The notes under the pieces were generated by a model. The model was not told where the DNA came from and did no database searches. It saw only the letters and a program-made list of their open reading frames with translations. The translations under genes and the position numbers were made by a program. From Pseudoduganella namucuonensis (GTDB lineage: Bacteria; Pseudomonadota; Gammaproteobacteria; Burkholderiales; Burkholderiaceae_D), in contig NZ_FPBO01000041.1 of assembly GCF_900116645.1 (NCBI RefSeq), forward strand, positions 1-64,000: 64,000 nucleotides of DNA, written 5' to 3'. Shown here piece by piece: positions 16,839-25,086 of this stretch (position 1 is its first letter; each line of letters begins with the position of its first letter).

Positions 16839-17825
16839 ATGATGACACGCACGCTCCTCGCCGCGGGCGCCGCCCTGCTCTGCTCCACTGTGGCGCAAGC
16901 CAGCCAGGACGCGTACGCGCGCGCGCAGGTCATGGTCGATGTGGGAGGACGCAAGCTCAATATGTACTGCATGGGCAGCGGCTCGCCCACCGTGATTTTC
17001 GAGGCCGGCGGCGGACGCGCGGGCTGGGACTGGGCCGCCGTGCAGCCCGAGGTGGCCAAGCGCACCCGCGCCTGCGTCTACGACCGCGCCGGCATGGGCT
17101 TCAGCGAGCCGCTCACCCGCCCCGCCACCTCCGGCAACGCGGCCAAGGACCTGAACTTCCTGCTCAAGAACGCGCGCCTGCAGCCTCCCTACGTCCTGGT
17201 CGGCAATTCCTACGGCGGCATGGTGGCGCAGCAGTACGCCTACCGCAACCGCGCCAACGTGGCGGGCCTGGTGCTGCTGGACGCGCAGCACGAGGACGCG
17301 CAGAGGCGCCTGGACGCGCTGACCGGCGGCCGCATGTCGCAGATGGACGCCGCCAATGCGGACATGGTCCGCAACTGCCTGGCGGGCGCCGAAAAAGGCT
17401 TCGAAGCCGGTTCGGAACTGGAAAAAACGTGCGCGCTGGGCGGCCGGGAGAACGCGGAGCCGAAGGTGGCCTCGGCGCAAGCGGCCATGCAGCGCAAGCC
17501 ATCCTACTGGCGCGCCCACGCCTCGGAAATCGAGAATGTATACAGCGCCAGCTCCGACCAGCTGCGCGCCGCCCGCAAGCCCTTCGGCGACCTGCCGCTG
17601 GTGTCGCTGACGCGCGGCGTCAGCCCCTACCTGATCCCCGGCCAGCCGCAAAGCGACACCAACAAGGCCGTCGAGGCCGAGAACAAGGCGATGCAGGACG
17701 AGGTGACCGCCCTGTCCACGCGCGGCGTGAACCGCGTGGTGCCCGACGCGCCCCACGCCATCCACCTCGGCAAACCGGAAGCGGTGGTCGCGGCGGTGAT
17801 GGAGGTGCTGGACATGCTGAAGTAA
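16839..17825 (+). CDS. Secreted alpha/beta-hydrolase
   Basis: 328 residues with a signal peptide (residues 1-21, ending VAQA). Fold markers are VIFEAGGGRAGWDW (oxyanion region), the acid-turn YDRAGMGFSEP, nucleophile elbow GNSYGG (Ser around 127) and a C-terminal histidine in DAPHAIHLG. The substrate cannot be predicted. CGGAGG lies 7 bases before ATG 16839; the alternative TTG at 16833 is unlikely. It follows selD by 14 bases on the same strand, so it may be co-transcribed, but no functional link to selenium is evident. Confidence 0.8.
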   Translation: MMTRTLLAAGAALLCSTVAQASQDAYARAQVMVDVGGRKLNMYCMGSGSPTVIFEAGGGRAGWDWAAVQPEVAKRTRACVYDRAGMGFSEPLTRPATSGNAAKDLNFLLKNARLQPPYVLVGNSYGGMVAQQYAYRNRANVAGLVLLDAQHEDAQRRLDALTGGRMSQMDAANADMVRNCLAGAEKGFEAGSELEKTCALGGRENAEPKVASAQAAMQRKPSYWRAHASEIENVYSASSDQLRAARKPFGDLPLVSLTRGVSPYLIPGQPQSDTNKAVEAENKAMQDEVTALSTRGVNRVVPDAPHAIHLGKPEAVVAAVMEVLDMLK

Positions 17826-17908
17826 CAACACAACGCCGGCGCGCCTTCGAGCGCGGTGACGGATCTCACGCGCAGCGCCGGCAAATCTTCCGCGCCGCAC
17901 AAATGAGC

Positions 17909-17938
17909 TTGACAAGGCTCAAGCTCATCCCGTACATT
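17909..17938 (+). promoter_or_regulatory. Promoter of the leuA leader (TTGACA - 18 bp - TACATT)
   Basis: A perfect -35 TTGACA (17909-17914) and -10 TACATT (17933-17938) with 18-base spacing. The predicted start, seven bases after the -10, is position 17945, the A of the leader-peptide ATG. It is the clearest sigma-70 promoter in the window and explains the 357-base untranslated region before leuA. Confidence 0.75.
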
Positions 17939-17944
17939 TAAGCC

Positions 17945-18031
17945 ATGTTCCCGCATCCGCACCTATCCACCTTCCTGTCGCCGGCTCCTAGCGCCCTATC
18001 GCTAGCGTCGCGCCTACTAGCACGCGCCTAA
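17945..18031 (+). CDS. leuL: leuA leader peptide, CTA-leucine rich, apparently leaderless
   Basis: 28 codons ending TAA. Leucine occurs at positions 7, 11, 18, 20, 24 and 25; five of the six codons are CTA, a codon hardly used in the surrounding GC-rich genes, and two are adjacent near the end. Such a peptide is a classic ribosome-stalling sensor of charged tRNA-Leu. There is no ribosome site; the ATG coincides with the predicted transcription start, so it should be read as a leaderless message. The stop codon lies inside the 18028-18046 hairpin. Downstream leuA makes the first enzyme of leucine synthesis, so feedback attenuation is the natural role. Confidence 0.75.
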   Translation: MFPHPHLSTFLSPAPSALSLASRLLARA

Positions 18032-18046
18032 GAAGTACCTTCTTAG
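18028..18046 (+). ncRNA. Hairpin over the leader-peptide stop codon
   Basis: CTAAGAAG (18028-18035) and CTTCTTAG (18039-18046) form a perfect 8-bp stem with a 3-base loop. The TAA stop is within the left arm, so a ribosome at the end of the leader would melt it, while one stalled at the CTA codons (24-25) just upstream might not. There is no T-run, so any termination would be Rho-dependent or the control translational. Confidence 0.55.
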
Positions 18047-18119
18047 CACCGCGTCTCAGTCGTACCCTCGCGCCGGCCACAAGCCGCGCCAGTCTCCCAA
18101 ACCAGGAAAGTTTGCACCG

Positions 18120-18218
18120 ATGTCCACCACGGCTATTTTCACGCACCGCAGCGCCTCCGCACACGTCGTCCCCGTGCGCCCGCTGCCGCTATCGCTACCG
18201 ACCGGTTGCCGGGTCTAG
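18120..18218 (+). CDS. Second small upstream open reading frame in the leuA leader (32 codons)
   Basis: ATG at 18120 with AGGAAAG at 18104-18110. The peptide begins MSTTAIFTHR and ends with a leucine/proline-rich stretch PLPLSLPTGCRV, where two of three leucines again use CTA. The stop TAG (18216-18218) lies in the loop of the 18204-18242 hairpin. It may couple leader translation to leuA expression. Whether it is translated is unknown; it has a better ribosome site than the first leader peptide. Confidence 0.45.
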   Translation: MSTTAIFTHRSASAHVVPVRPLPLSLPTGCRV

Positions 18219-18242
18219 CGTCTCGTGGCCCACCCGGCAGCC
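18204..18242 (+). ncRNA. Hairpin in the leuA leader enclosing the second small ORF stop
   Basis: GGTTGCCGGGT (18204-18214) pairs with ACCCGGCAGCC (18232-18242): eleven pairs including one G-T wobble, 17-base loop. It ends 59 bases before the leuA ATG, has no T-run, and would be opened by ribosomes finishing the second small ORF. Confidence 0.5.
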
Positions 18243-18301
18243 CGCGCCACATCGAATGCGCCTACCAGGCTTTCCAAATTCAGAAGACTCAGGAGTACCC
18301 C

Positions 18302-19999
18302 ATGATGTTGCAAAACCCAGCAGCGAAATACCGCGCCTTCCCGCCCGTCCAGTTGAAGGACCGCACCTGGCCGGACGCCGTCATCAGCCATCCGCCGATC
18401 TGGATGAGCACCGACCTGCGCGACGGCAACCAGGCGCTGATCGAGCCGATGAGCCCAGAGAAGAAGCTGCGCTTCTTCCAGAAGCTGGTTGAAATCGGCG
18501 TCAAGGAAATCGAGGTGGGCTTCCCCTCCGCTTCCCAGACCGACTTCGACTTCGTGCGCCAGCTGATCGAAGAGAAGCACATTCCGGACGACGTCACCAT
18601 CATCGTGCTGACCCAGGCCCGCGAGGAACTGATACGCCGCACCGTGGCCGCCGCCGCCGGCGCCAAGCGCGCCATCGTCCACATGTACAACTCGGTGGCG
18701 CCGGTGTTCCGCAAGGTCGTGTTCAACATGTCGCGCGAGGAGATCGTCAACATCGCCACCTCCGGCACCCGCCTGGTGAAGGAACTGGTGGCCCAGCATC
18801 CGGAAACCGACTGGGGCTACGAGTACTCGCCGGAGTCCTTCTCCACCACCGAACTCGATTTCTCCAAGCAGATCTGCGACGCCGTGTCGGCCGTGTGGCA
18901 GCCCACGCCCGAGAAGCGCATGATCTTCAACCTGCCTTCGACCGTCGAGTGCAGCACCCCCAACGTCTACGCCGACCAGATCGAATGGATGTCGCGCCAC
19001 CTCGAGCGCCGCGATTCGCTGATCATCAGCGTGCACCCGCACAATGACCGCGGCACCGCCGTGGCCTCCGCCGAACTGGCCGTGATGGCCGGCGCCGACC
19101 GCGTCGAGGGCTGCCTGTTCGGCAACGGCGAACGCACCGGCAACGTGGACCTGGTGACGCTCGCGCTCAACCTGTACACCCAGGGCGTGCACCCCGGCCT
19201 GGACTTCTCGGACATCGACTCCGTGCGCAAGCTGGTGGAGGAATGCAACCAGTTGCCGGTGCACCCGCGCCACCCCTACGTGGGCGACCTGGTGTTCACC
19301 GCCTTCTCCGGTTCGCACCAGGACGCGATCAAGAAGGGCTTCGCCCAGCAGCAGCCGGACGCGCAGTGGGAAATCCCCTACTTGCCGATCGACCCGCAGG
19401 ACCTGGGCCGCAGCTACGACGCCGTGATCCGCGTGAACAGCCAGTCCGGCAAGGGCGGCATGGCCTACTTGCTGGAGCAGGATTACGGCCTGGTGTTGCC
19501 GCGCCGCCTGCAGATCGAGTTCAGCCGCGCGGTGCAGGCGGTGGCCGACCAGACCGGCCTGGAGATCACCTCCGGCGGCATCCACGAGATCTTCAACAGC
19601 GAATACCTGGCCCAGACCTCGCCGTACGCCTACAACGCGCACAAGCTGGTGGAAGACACCAGCAGCGACGAGACGGTGCAGATCGACATCGCCCTCACCC
19701 ACCGCGGCGCCCCGATGGCGCTGCAGGGCGGCGGCAACGGCCCGATCGACGCCTTCGTCGACGCGCTCGGCCTGGACATCAAGCTGATGGACTACCACGA
19801 GCACTCGATCGGCTCCGGCGCGAACGCCAAGGCGGCCTGCTACGTCGAGCTGCGCCTGGACAACGGCCCGACGCTGTTCGGCGCCGGCATCGACAGCAAC
19901 ATCGTCACCGCCTCGTTCAAGGCCGTGCTGAGCGCGGTGAACCGCCAGCTCAGGAACAAGGAGACGGCGGCCTCCGGCGCCAGCACCGCGGAGGCTTGA
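18302..19999 (+). CDS. leuA: 2-isopropylmalate synthase
   Basis: 565 residues, the long (type 2) LeuA form. The DRE-TIM barrel starts with WMSTDLRDGNQAL (catalytic Arg/Asp and metal Asp) and has the metal-binding HPHNDRG. The C-terminal LeuA_dimer regulatory domain, where leucine binds, begins after about residue 430 and includes GGGNGPIDAFVDAL. It condenses 2-oxoisovalerate with acetyl-CoA, the committed step to leucine. AGGAG lies 7 bases before ATG 18302. It is a single-gene unit behind a 357-base leader with two small reading frames, so control by both leader attenuation and allosteric leucine feedback is likely. Confidence 0.95.
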   Translation: MMLQNPAAKYRAFPPVQLKDRTWPDAVISHPPIWMSTDLRDGNQALIEPMSPEKKLRFFQKLVEIGVKEIEVGFPSASQTDFDFVRQLIEEKHIPDDVTIIVLTQAREELIRRTVAAAAGAKRAIVHMYNSVAPVFRKVVFNMSREEIVNIATSGTRLVKELVAQHPETDWGYEYSPESFSTTELDFSKQICDAVSAVWQPTPEKRMIFNLPSTVECSTPNVYADQIEWMSRHLERRDSLIISVHPHNDRGTAVASAELAVMAGADRVEGCLFGNGERTGNVDLVTLALNLYTQGVHPGLDFSDIDSVRKLVEECNQLPVHPRHPYVGDLVFTAFSGSHQDAIKKGFAQQQPDAQWEIPYLPIDPQDLGRSYDAVIRVNSQSGKGGMAYLLEQDYGLVLPRRLQIEFSRAVQAVADQTGLEITSGGIHEIFNSEYLAQTSPYAYNAHKLVEDTSSDETVQIDIALTHRGAPMALQGGGNGPIDAFVDALGLDIKLMDYHEHSIGSGANAKAACYVELRLDNGPTLFGAGIDSNIVTASFKAVLSAVNRQLRNKETAASGASTAEA

Positions 20000-20005
20000 T
20001 CCTCC

Positions 20006-20070
20006 CTCCCTCTTTGGAGGGAGATTGATAAAACTCAGCAACATGAGGGCGCCCACGAGGCGCCCTCTTG
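20006..20070 (+). terminator. Two successive hairpins after leuA
   Basis: First CTCCCTC/GAGGGAG (20006-20023) with a TTTG loop. Then a 9-bp perfect stem GAGGGCGCC/GGCGCCCTC (20045-20053, 20059-20067) followed by TTG. The second is the more convincing transcription stop. It lies 40 bases before the chemoreceptor start; TATACT right after it may be that gene's -10 element. Confidence 0.6.
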
Positions 20071-20109
20071 CTATACTCGATCGTGCACTGCACCAATTGG
20101 GAGATGGCA

Positions 20110-21699
20110 ATGAAACTGTCGAACCTGAATATTGGCACCCGTCTGGGCCTGGGTTTTGGCATCGTCCTGCTGCTCATGGCGGCGCTGATAGGCGTGGGCC
20201 TGCAGCGGCTCGCCAGCATCGGTTCGTTGAGCGCCACCATGGTGGACAAGGACTGGGCGAAGGCCGACGCCGCCGCCATCATCTCCGCCACCACGCGCGC
20301 CAACTCGGCGCTGGTGCTGGAACTGTTCATCACCACCGACAAGGCGGCCGAGGCGGAGATCCACCGCCAGATCGACGCCAACAAGAAAACCATCGGCGAC
20401 GCGCTGGAGCGGCTGGACAAGCTGGTCTACCTCCCCGAGGGCAAGGCCATGCTGGCCGCGATCCGCGCGCAGCGCGCGCTGTACGTGGCGTCGTTCGGCA
20501 AGGTGGGCAAGCTGGTTGCCGAGGGCGGCCGGGAAGAGGCGGCGCGGCTGATGCGCGCCGAAACGCTGCCGACGCTGGCCGGCCTGCAGGCCGCCGTCAA
20601 GGAATTGTCGGACCTGCAGCGCGCCATCGTCGGCCAGCACGGAGAGGAAGTGAAAAGCGACATTGCGCTGGCGCGCAACATGATGGCCACGCTGGGCGCG
20701 GTCGCGCTGCTGCTAGGCGTGGCCTTCGCGTGGTGGGTCACCAAATCCATCACCTCCCCCATCGCCTATGCGCTGCGCGTGGCGCGCGCCGTCGCAGCGG
20801 GCGACCTTACCACCCAGATCAAGTCCGAGACGCGCTGCGAGGCCGGCCAGTTGCTGCATGCCTTGAAGGACATGAACGACAGCCTGGCCCGCATCGTCGG
20901 CCAGGTGCGGCACGGCACCGGCGAGATCGCCAGCGCCTCGGGACAGATCGCCAGCGGCAATATGGATTTGTCCTCGCGCACCGAGGCGCAGGCCAGCGCG
21001 CTGGAGCAGACCGCGTCGTCGATGACGGAGCTGACCTCCACGGTGCGCAACAACAGCGACAACGCGCGGCAGGCCAACCAGCTGGCGCAGTCCGCGTCGG
21101 CGGTGGCGCAGCGCGGGGGCGAGGTGGTGGCGCAGGTGGTCGACACCATGGGCTCCATCAACGATTCCTCGCGCAAGATCGTCGACATCATCGCGGTGAT
21201 CGACGGCATTGCCTTCCAGACCAACATCCTGGCCCTGAACGCGGCGGTGGAGGCCGCGCGCGCCGGCGAACAGGGGCGCGGCTTCGCGGTGGTGGCATCC
21301 GAGGTGCGCAACCTGGCGCAGCGTTCGGCCAGCGCCGCCAGGGAGATCAAGACCCTGATCGCGGATTCGGTGGACAAGGTGGACGCCGGCGCGAAGCTGG
21401 TCGAGCAGGCCGGCAGCACGATGGGCGAGGTGGTCGCCAGCGTCAAGCGCGTGAGCGACATCGTGGCCGAGATCACGCTGGCCAACCACGAGCAGTCCGA
21501 CGGCATAGAGCAGATCAACGTCGCCATCACGCAGATGGACAATGTGACGCAGCAGAACGCCGCCCTGGTGGAGCAGGCCGCGGCGGCCGCGGCGGCGATG
21601 CAGGACCAGGCCGGCGCGCTGGAACAGGTGGTGCAACAGTTCAGGATAGGCGGCGAGCACGCGCCGCGCGCCCTGGCGCGCCTGGCCCGCGGCGCCTAA
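20110..21699 (+). CDS. Methyl-accepting chemotaxis protein
   Basis: 529 residues. TM1 at about 10-30, a four-helix-bundle periplasmic sensor of about 155 residues, TM2 near 195-215, HAMP, then the cytoplasmic signalling hairpin with the conserved tip IDGIAFQTNILALNAAVEAAR. The C-terminus ends soon after the coiled coil and carries no NWETF-type pentapeptide for CheR/CheB docking. ATG 20110 is chosen over 20104 because GGGAG then has a 6-base spacing. No chemotaxis kinase genes are nearby, so it is a stand-alone receptor; the ligand is unknown. Confidence 0.9.
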   Translation: MKLSNLNIGTRLGLGFGIVLLLMAALIGVGLQRLASIGSLSATMVDKDWAKADAAAIISATTRANSALVLELFITTDKAAEAEIHRQIDANKKTIGDALERLDKLVYLPEGKAMLAAIRAQRALYVASFGKVGKLVAEGGREEAARLMRAETLPTLAGLQAAVKELSDLQRAIVGQHGEEVKSDIALARNMMATLGAVALLLGVAFAWWVTKSITSPIAYALRVARAVAAGDLTTQIKSETRCEAGQLLHALKDMNDSLARIVGQVRHGTGEIASASGQIASGNMDLSSRTEAQASALEQTASSMTELTSTVRNNSDNARQANQLAQSASAVAQRGGEVVAQVVDTMGSINDSSRKIVDIIAVIDGIAFQTNILALNAAVEAARAGEQGRGFAVVASEVRNLAQRSASAAREIKTLIADSVDKVDAGAKLVEQAGSTMGEVVASVKRVSDIVAEITLANHEQSDGIEQINVAITQMDNVTQQNAALVEQAAAAAAAMQDQAGALEQVVQQFRIGGEHAPRALARLARGA

Positions 21700-21768
21700 A
21701 CCGGGGACAGACCTTACGCGCCACAAGTCCCGCCAATGGCATGGGACGCGGAACGCGGGTCTGTCCCC
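21698..21768. repeat. Second copy of the GGGGACAGACC/GGTCTGTCCCC repeat
   Basis: AAACCGGGGACAGACC begins on the stop codon of the chemoreceptor gene. The 32 bases at 21737-21768 match 12585-12616 at 31 of 32 positions and end GGGTCTGTCCCC, complementary to the left arm. Here the arms enclose about 40 bases rather than a tight hairpin. It separates the convergent chemoreceptor and egtB genes. Confidence 0.75.
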
Positions 21769-21786
21769 TCGGCACGCGCCGCCGAA

Positions 21787-22986
21787 TCAGCGCGCCAGCC
21801 GGATCCCGGTGAACTGCCAGCGCGCGCCGGCCGGGAAGAAGTTGCGGTAGCTGGCCCGCGCGTGCCCGGCCGGCGTCGCGCTCGACGATCCCCGCAGCAC
21901 ATACTGGTTCAACATGAACTTGCCGTTGTACTCGCCCAGCGCGCCGGGCGCGGTGCGGTATCCCGGATACGGGGCGTAGCTGCTGCTGGTCCATTGCCAG
22001 CACGCGCCGTGCAGCTCCCGCAAGGCGCCGCCCTCGCGCTGCGCCGCGTACTCCCATTCCGCCTCGGTGGGCAGGCGCGCGCCCAGCCAGTGCGCGTAGG
22101 CGTCCGCCTCGAACAGCGACAGGTGCGCGGCCGGCGCGTTCGGGTCCAGCGGCAGCCGCCCGTGCAGCGTGAATTCGGTCCACGCGCCGTCCTCCACGCG
22201 CCGCCAGTACATCGGCATCTCCAGGCCCTGGTTGCAGACCCAGTCCCAACCCTCGGCCAGCCACAGCGACGGATCGCGGTAACCGCCGGCCTCGATGAAG
22301 GCCAGGTATTCGCCATTGCTCACCAGCCGCGAGGCCAGCGAGAACGGCGCCACGTACTGGCGGTGGCGCGGCAGTTCATTGTCGAAGCAGAAGCCGTCGC
22401 CGTCGTAGCCGATGTCGGCCAGGCCGCCGTCGAACGCCACCCATTCCAGCGGCGCGGCCGGCGCGGGCGCCGGGCCGGCGTCCGTCGTGTACTCGGGCTG
22501 CAGCAGGTTCTGCGCCAGCAGGTGCTTCACGTCCGTCAGCATCAGTTCCTGGTGCTGCTGCTCGTGCTCCAGCCCCAGCGTGGCCAGCGTCTCGAGCTGC
22601 GCGCGCGCGGACGTGTCCAGGCCCGCCGCGAACAGCCGCGCGATGCGCGCGTCCACGTCGGCGCGGTAGGCGCGCACCTGCGCCATCGCGGGGCGCGTCA
22701 GCAGGCCCCGCCGCGGGCGCGGATGCTTTTCGCCGATGCCGTTGTAATAGGAATTGAACAGGATGCGGAAGGCCGGATGGAAGGGCTGGAAGCCCTGCTC
22801 CATGCGCTCCAGGATGAAGGTCTCGAAGAACCACGTGGTGTGCGCCAGGTGCCATTTGATGGGGCTCGCGTCCGGCATCGACTGCGCGCCGCAGTCCTCG
22901 TCCGACAGCGGCGCGGCCAGCGCCAGCGAGCGCTGGCGCACCGCGTGGTAGCGGGCGATCCACCACGCCGGGTCGTTCATGTGCAT
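21787..22986 (-). CDS. egtB: Hercynine oxygenase / ergothioneine sulfoxide synthase
   Basis: 399 residues: DinB-like N-terminal domain with iron-ligand histidine in HLAHTTWFFETF (about residue 50) and HEQQHQELMLTD (about 140), then the FGE-sulfatase domain (RLPTEAEWEYAA; NQYVLRGSSSATP). EgtB uses iron and oxygen to join hercynine with a thiol donor during ergothioneine synthesis; all three expected histidines are present. It follows egtD on the same strand with a 38-base gap. Start 22986 is used because GAGG lies 8 bases upstream; 22980 is possible. No egtC or egtE is adjacent. Confidence 0.9.
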   Translation of the reverse strand: MHMNDPAWWIARYHAVRQRSLALAAPLSDEDCGAQSMPDASPIKWHLAHTTWFFETFILERMEQGFQPFHPAFRILFNSYYNGIGEKHPRPRRGLLTRPAMAQVRAYRADVDARIARLFAAGLDTSARAQLETLATLGLEHEQQHQELMLTDVKHLLAQNLLQPEYTTDAGPAPAPAAPLEWVAFDGGLADIGYDGDGFCFDNELPRHRQYVAPFSLASRLVSNGEYLAFIEAGGYRDPSLWLAEGWDWVCNQGLEMPMYWRRVEDGAWTEFTLHGRLPLDPNAPAAHLSLFEADAYAHWLGARLPTEAEWEYAAQREGGALRELHGACWQWTSSSYAPYPGYRTAPGALGEYNGKFMLNQYVLRGSSSATPAGHARASYRNFFPAGARWQFTGIRLAR

Positions 22987-23024
22987 AAGGCGATCCTCAC
23001 AGCGTGATCCTCACGGCGCGCTCC

Positions 23025-24050
23025 TCAAACGCCCATGGCCCGCGCGTGGAACACGGCGAACCATTCGGCGTCGTCGGTCCAGTTGTGGGTGGCGGCGAAG
23101 CCGGCCTCCTGCAACAGGTCGATGAAGCCGCGGCGGGTGTACTTGTAGCTGTCCTCGGTGTGGATGCGCTCGCCGCGCGCGAAATGGCGCTCGACCCGGC
23201 GCTCGTGGTGGCGCTCGCCCTCCGGCCACGTCACCACCAGCGCCTCGCGCGCCTCCAGGTGCATCTCCACGCGGCTTTCCTCGGCGTTGAAGAAGGCGCG
23301 GTGCTGCCACTGGCTGACCTCGAAGTCCGAGCCGATCAGGTGATTGAGGTGGCGCAGCATGTTCAGGTTGAAGGCCGCCGTCACGCCGATGGCGTCGTCG
23401 TAGGCGGCGTCGAGCACGGCGCCGTCCTTGATCAGGTCCACGCCGATCAAGAGGCCGCCGTCGCCCTGCTCGTTCGCGCGCAGGCGGCGCAGGAAGGCGA
23501 TGGCCTCGTGCGGCGCGAAATTGCCGATCGACGAGCCGGGATAGAAGAACACGCGGCGCTCGGCGCGCACGCTGGAGGGCAGCTCGAAGCTGCTGGAAAA
23601 GTCCAGGCCCAGCGCCGTCATTTCGATCTCCGGGAAGCGCTGGCGCAGGCGCAGCACGGCCTCGTTGAGGAAGTCGCGCGAGATGTCGACCGGCACGTAT
23701 TGGCCCGGGCGCAACAGCGGGAACAGGCTGGCGGCCTTGGCGCAGTTGCCCGCGCCCAGGTCGATCAGGGTGGCGCCGGTGCCCACCGCGTGGGCGATGC
23801 CGGCGCCGTGGCGTTCGAAGATGGCGGCCTCGGTCCGGGTGGGGTAGTATTCGGGCAATTCGCAGATGGCTTCGAACAGCTTGGAGCCGAGACCGTCGTA
23901 CAGGTACTTGGGCGAGGTGGCGGCGCGCGGCGCCAGCAATCCCGCGCTGATTTCGGCGATGGCGGCGTGGCTGCCGTGGGGGGTGTTGACGGGCCGGCTG
24001 CTAAGCTCTGGCGAAATCACGTGGATCGCCGCGGTACGGGACATAGGCAT
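23025..24050 (-). CDS. egtD: L-histidine N-alpha-methyltransferase
   Basis: 341 residues of the Methyltransf_33/EgtD family. SAM-binding LIDLGAGNCAKA lies near residue 95, FFYPGSSIGNF and the substrate-site region NLNMLRHLNHLIGSDF further on, and the C-terminus carries the EDSYKYTRRGFIDLL conserved segment. It trimethylates histidine to hercynine, the shared precursor of ergothioneine and selenoneine. It is first gene of the egtD-egtB unit and divergent from the selenate-type transporter (166-base gap, containing TATGAT at 24114-24119 as a possible -10 for the transporter). ATG 24044 is an alternative start. Confidence 0.93.
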   Translation of the reverse strand: MPMSRTAAIHVISPELSSRPVNTPHGSHAAIAEISAGLLAPRAATSPKYLYDGLGSKLFEAICELPEYYPTRTEAAIFERHGAGIAHAVGTGATLIDLGAGNCAKAASLFPLLRPGQYVPVDISRDFLNEAVLRLRQRFPEIEMTALGLDFSSSFELPSSVRAERRVFFYPGSSIGNFAPHEAIAFLRRLRANEQGDGGLLIGVDLIKDGAVLDAAYDDAIGVTAAFNLNMLRHLNHLIGSDFEVSQWQHRAFFNAEESRVEMHLEAREALVVTWPEGERHHERRVERHFARGERIHTEDSYKYTRRGFIDLLQEAGFAATHNWTDDAEWFAVFHARAMGV

Positions 24051-24216
24051 AGATGTGCTCAGTCTGTGTGCTTGTTGTCGGGCACCGGCAGCTTCGGCCG
24101 ATGGCGGTTTTGCTATGATAGCGGATTATTAAAACTTCGTTGCCACGGTCGGTTCAGCCGTGTGCGTCCACCTTCGTCGTTTCATCCATGCATTCCTTAC
24201 AAGAAAAGACCACACC

Positions 24217-25080
24217 ATGAAAATCTCCGCCCCGCTCTCCGTCAAAACCCTGCTGGCCGCCGGCCTGCTGTTCGCCGCCGGCCACGCCGCCGCCCAGCAG
24301 GTGCTGCGCGTGTCCGCCATCCCCGACGAGGCGCCGACCGAACTGCAGCGCAAGTTCAAGCCGCTGGGCGAGTACCTGGAGAAGAAGCTGAACATGAAGG
24401 TCGAGTTCACGCCGGTGACCGACTACGCCGCCTCCGTCGAGGGCCTGGTGGGCAACAAGCTGGACATGGTCTGGTTCGGCGGCTTCACCTTCGTGCAGGC
24501 CAACCACCGCAGCAAGGGCCAGGTGGTGCCGCTGGTGCAGCGCGCCGAGGACGAGAAGTTCCGCTCGGTGTTCATCACCACCAGCAAGGACATCAACAAG
24601 CTGGACGACCTGAAGGGCAAGACGCTGAGCTTCGGGTCCGAGTCCTCCACCTCCGGCCATCTGATGCCGCGCTCCTTCCTGCTGGCCGCCAAGATCAATC
24701 CGGACACCGACCTGAAACGCATCGCCTTCTCCGGCGCGCACGACGCCACCGTGGCGGCGGTGTCCGGCGGCAAGGTGGACGCGGGCGCGCTGAACATCTC
24801 CGTGTGGGAAAAACTGGTGGGCGAGAAGAAGGTCGACACCGGCGCCGTGCGCGTGTTCCACACCACCCCCGGCTACTACGATTACAACTGGACCGTGCGC
24901 GCCGACATGCCGGCCGAAACCAAGAAGAAGATCACCGAGGCCTTCCTGGCGCTGGACATCAAGAACCCGCAGGACAAGGTGATCCTGGACCTGCAGCGCG
25001 CGTCGAAATTCATCCCCACCAAGGCCGAGAACTACACCTCGATCGAAGCGGCGGCGCGCAACGCGGGCCTGCTGAAGTAA
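24217..25080 (+). CDS. Phosphonate-family binding protein, putative selenate/selenium oxyanion receptor
   Basis: 287 residues. The signal peptide ends HAAAQ (about residue 25), followed by VLRVSAIPDEAPTELQRKFK and MVWFGGFTFVQA, the PhnD-superfamily receptor pattern. The sequence resembles the subfamily named putative selenate ABC transporter binding protein, which is defined by genomic association with selD. Here selD is 7 kb away and egtBD adjoin. Phosphite or phosphonate remain alternatives. It is first gene of a five-gene rightward operon; the ATPase starts 6 bases after its stop. Confidence 0.75.
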   Translation: MKISAPLSVKTLLAAGLLFAAGHAAAQQVLRVSAIPDEAPTELQRKFKPLGEYLEKKLNMKVEFTPVTDYAASVEGLVGNKLDMVWFGGFTFVQANHRSKGQVVPLVQRAEDEKFRSVFITTSKDINKLDDLKGKTLSFGSESSTSGHLMPRSFLLAAKINPDTDLKRIAFSGAHDATVAAVSGGKVDAGALNISVWEKLVGEKKVDTGAVRVFHTTPGYYDYNWTVRADMPAETKKKITEAFLALDIKNPQDKVILDLQRASKFIPTKAENYTSIEAAARNAGLLK

Positions 25081-25086
25081 GCGCCC

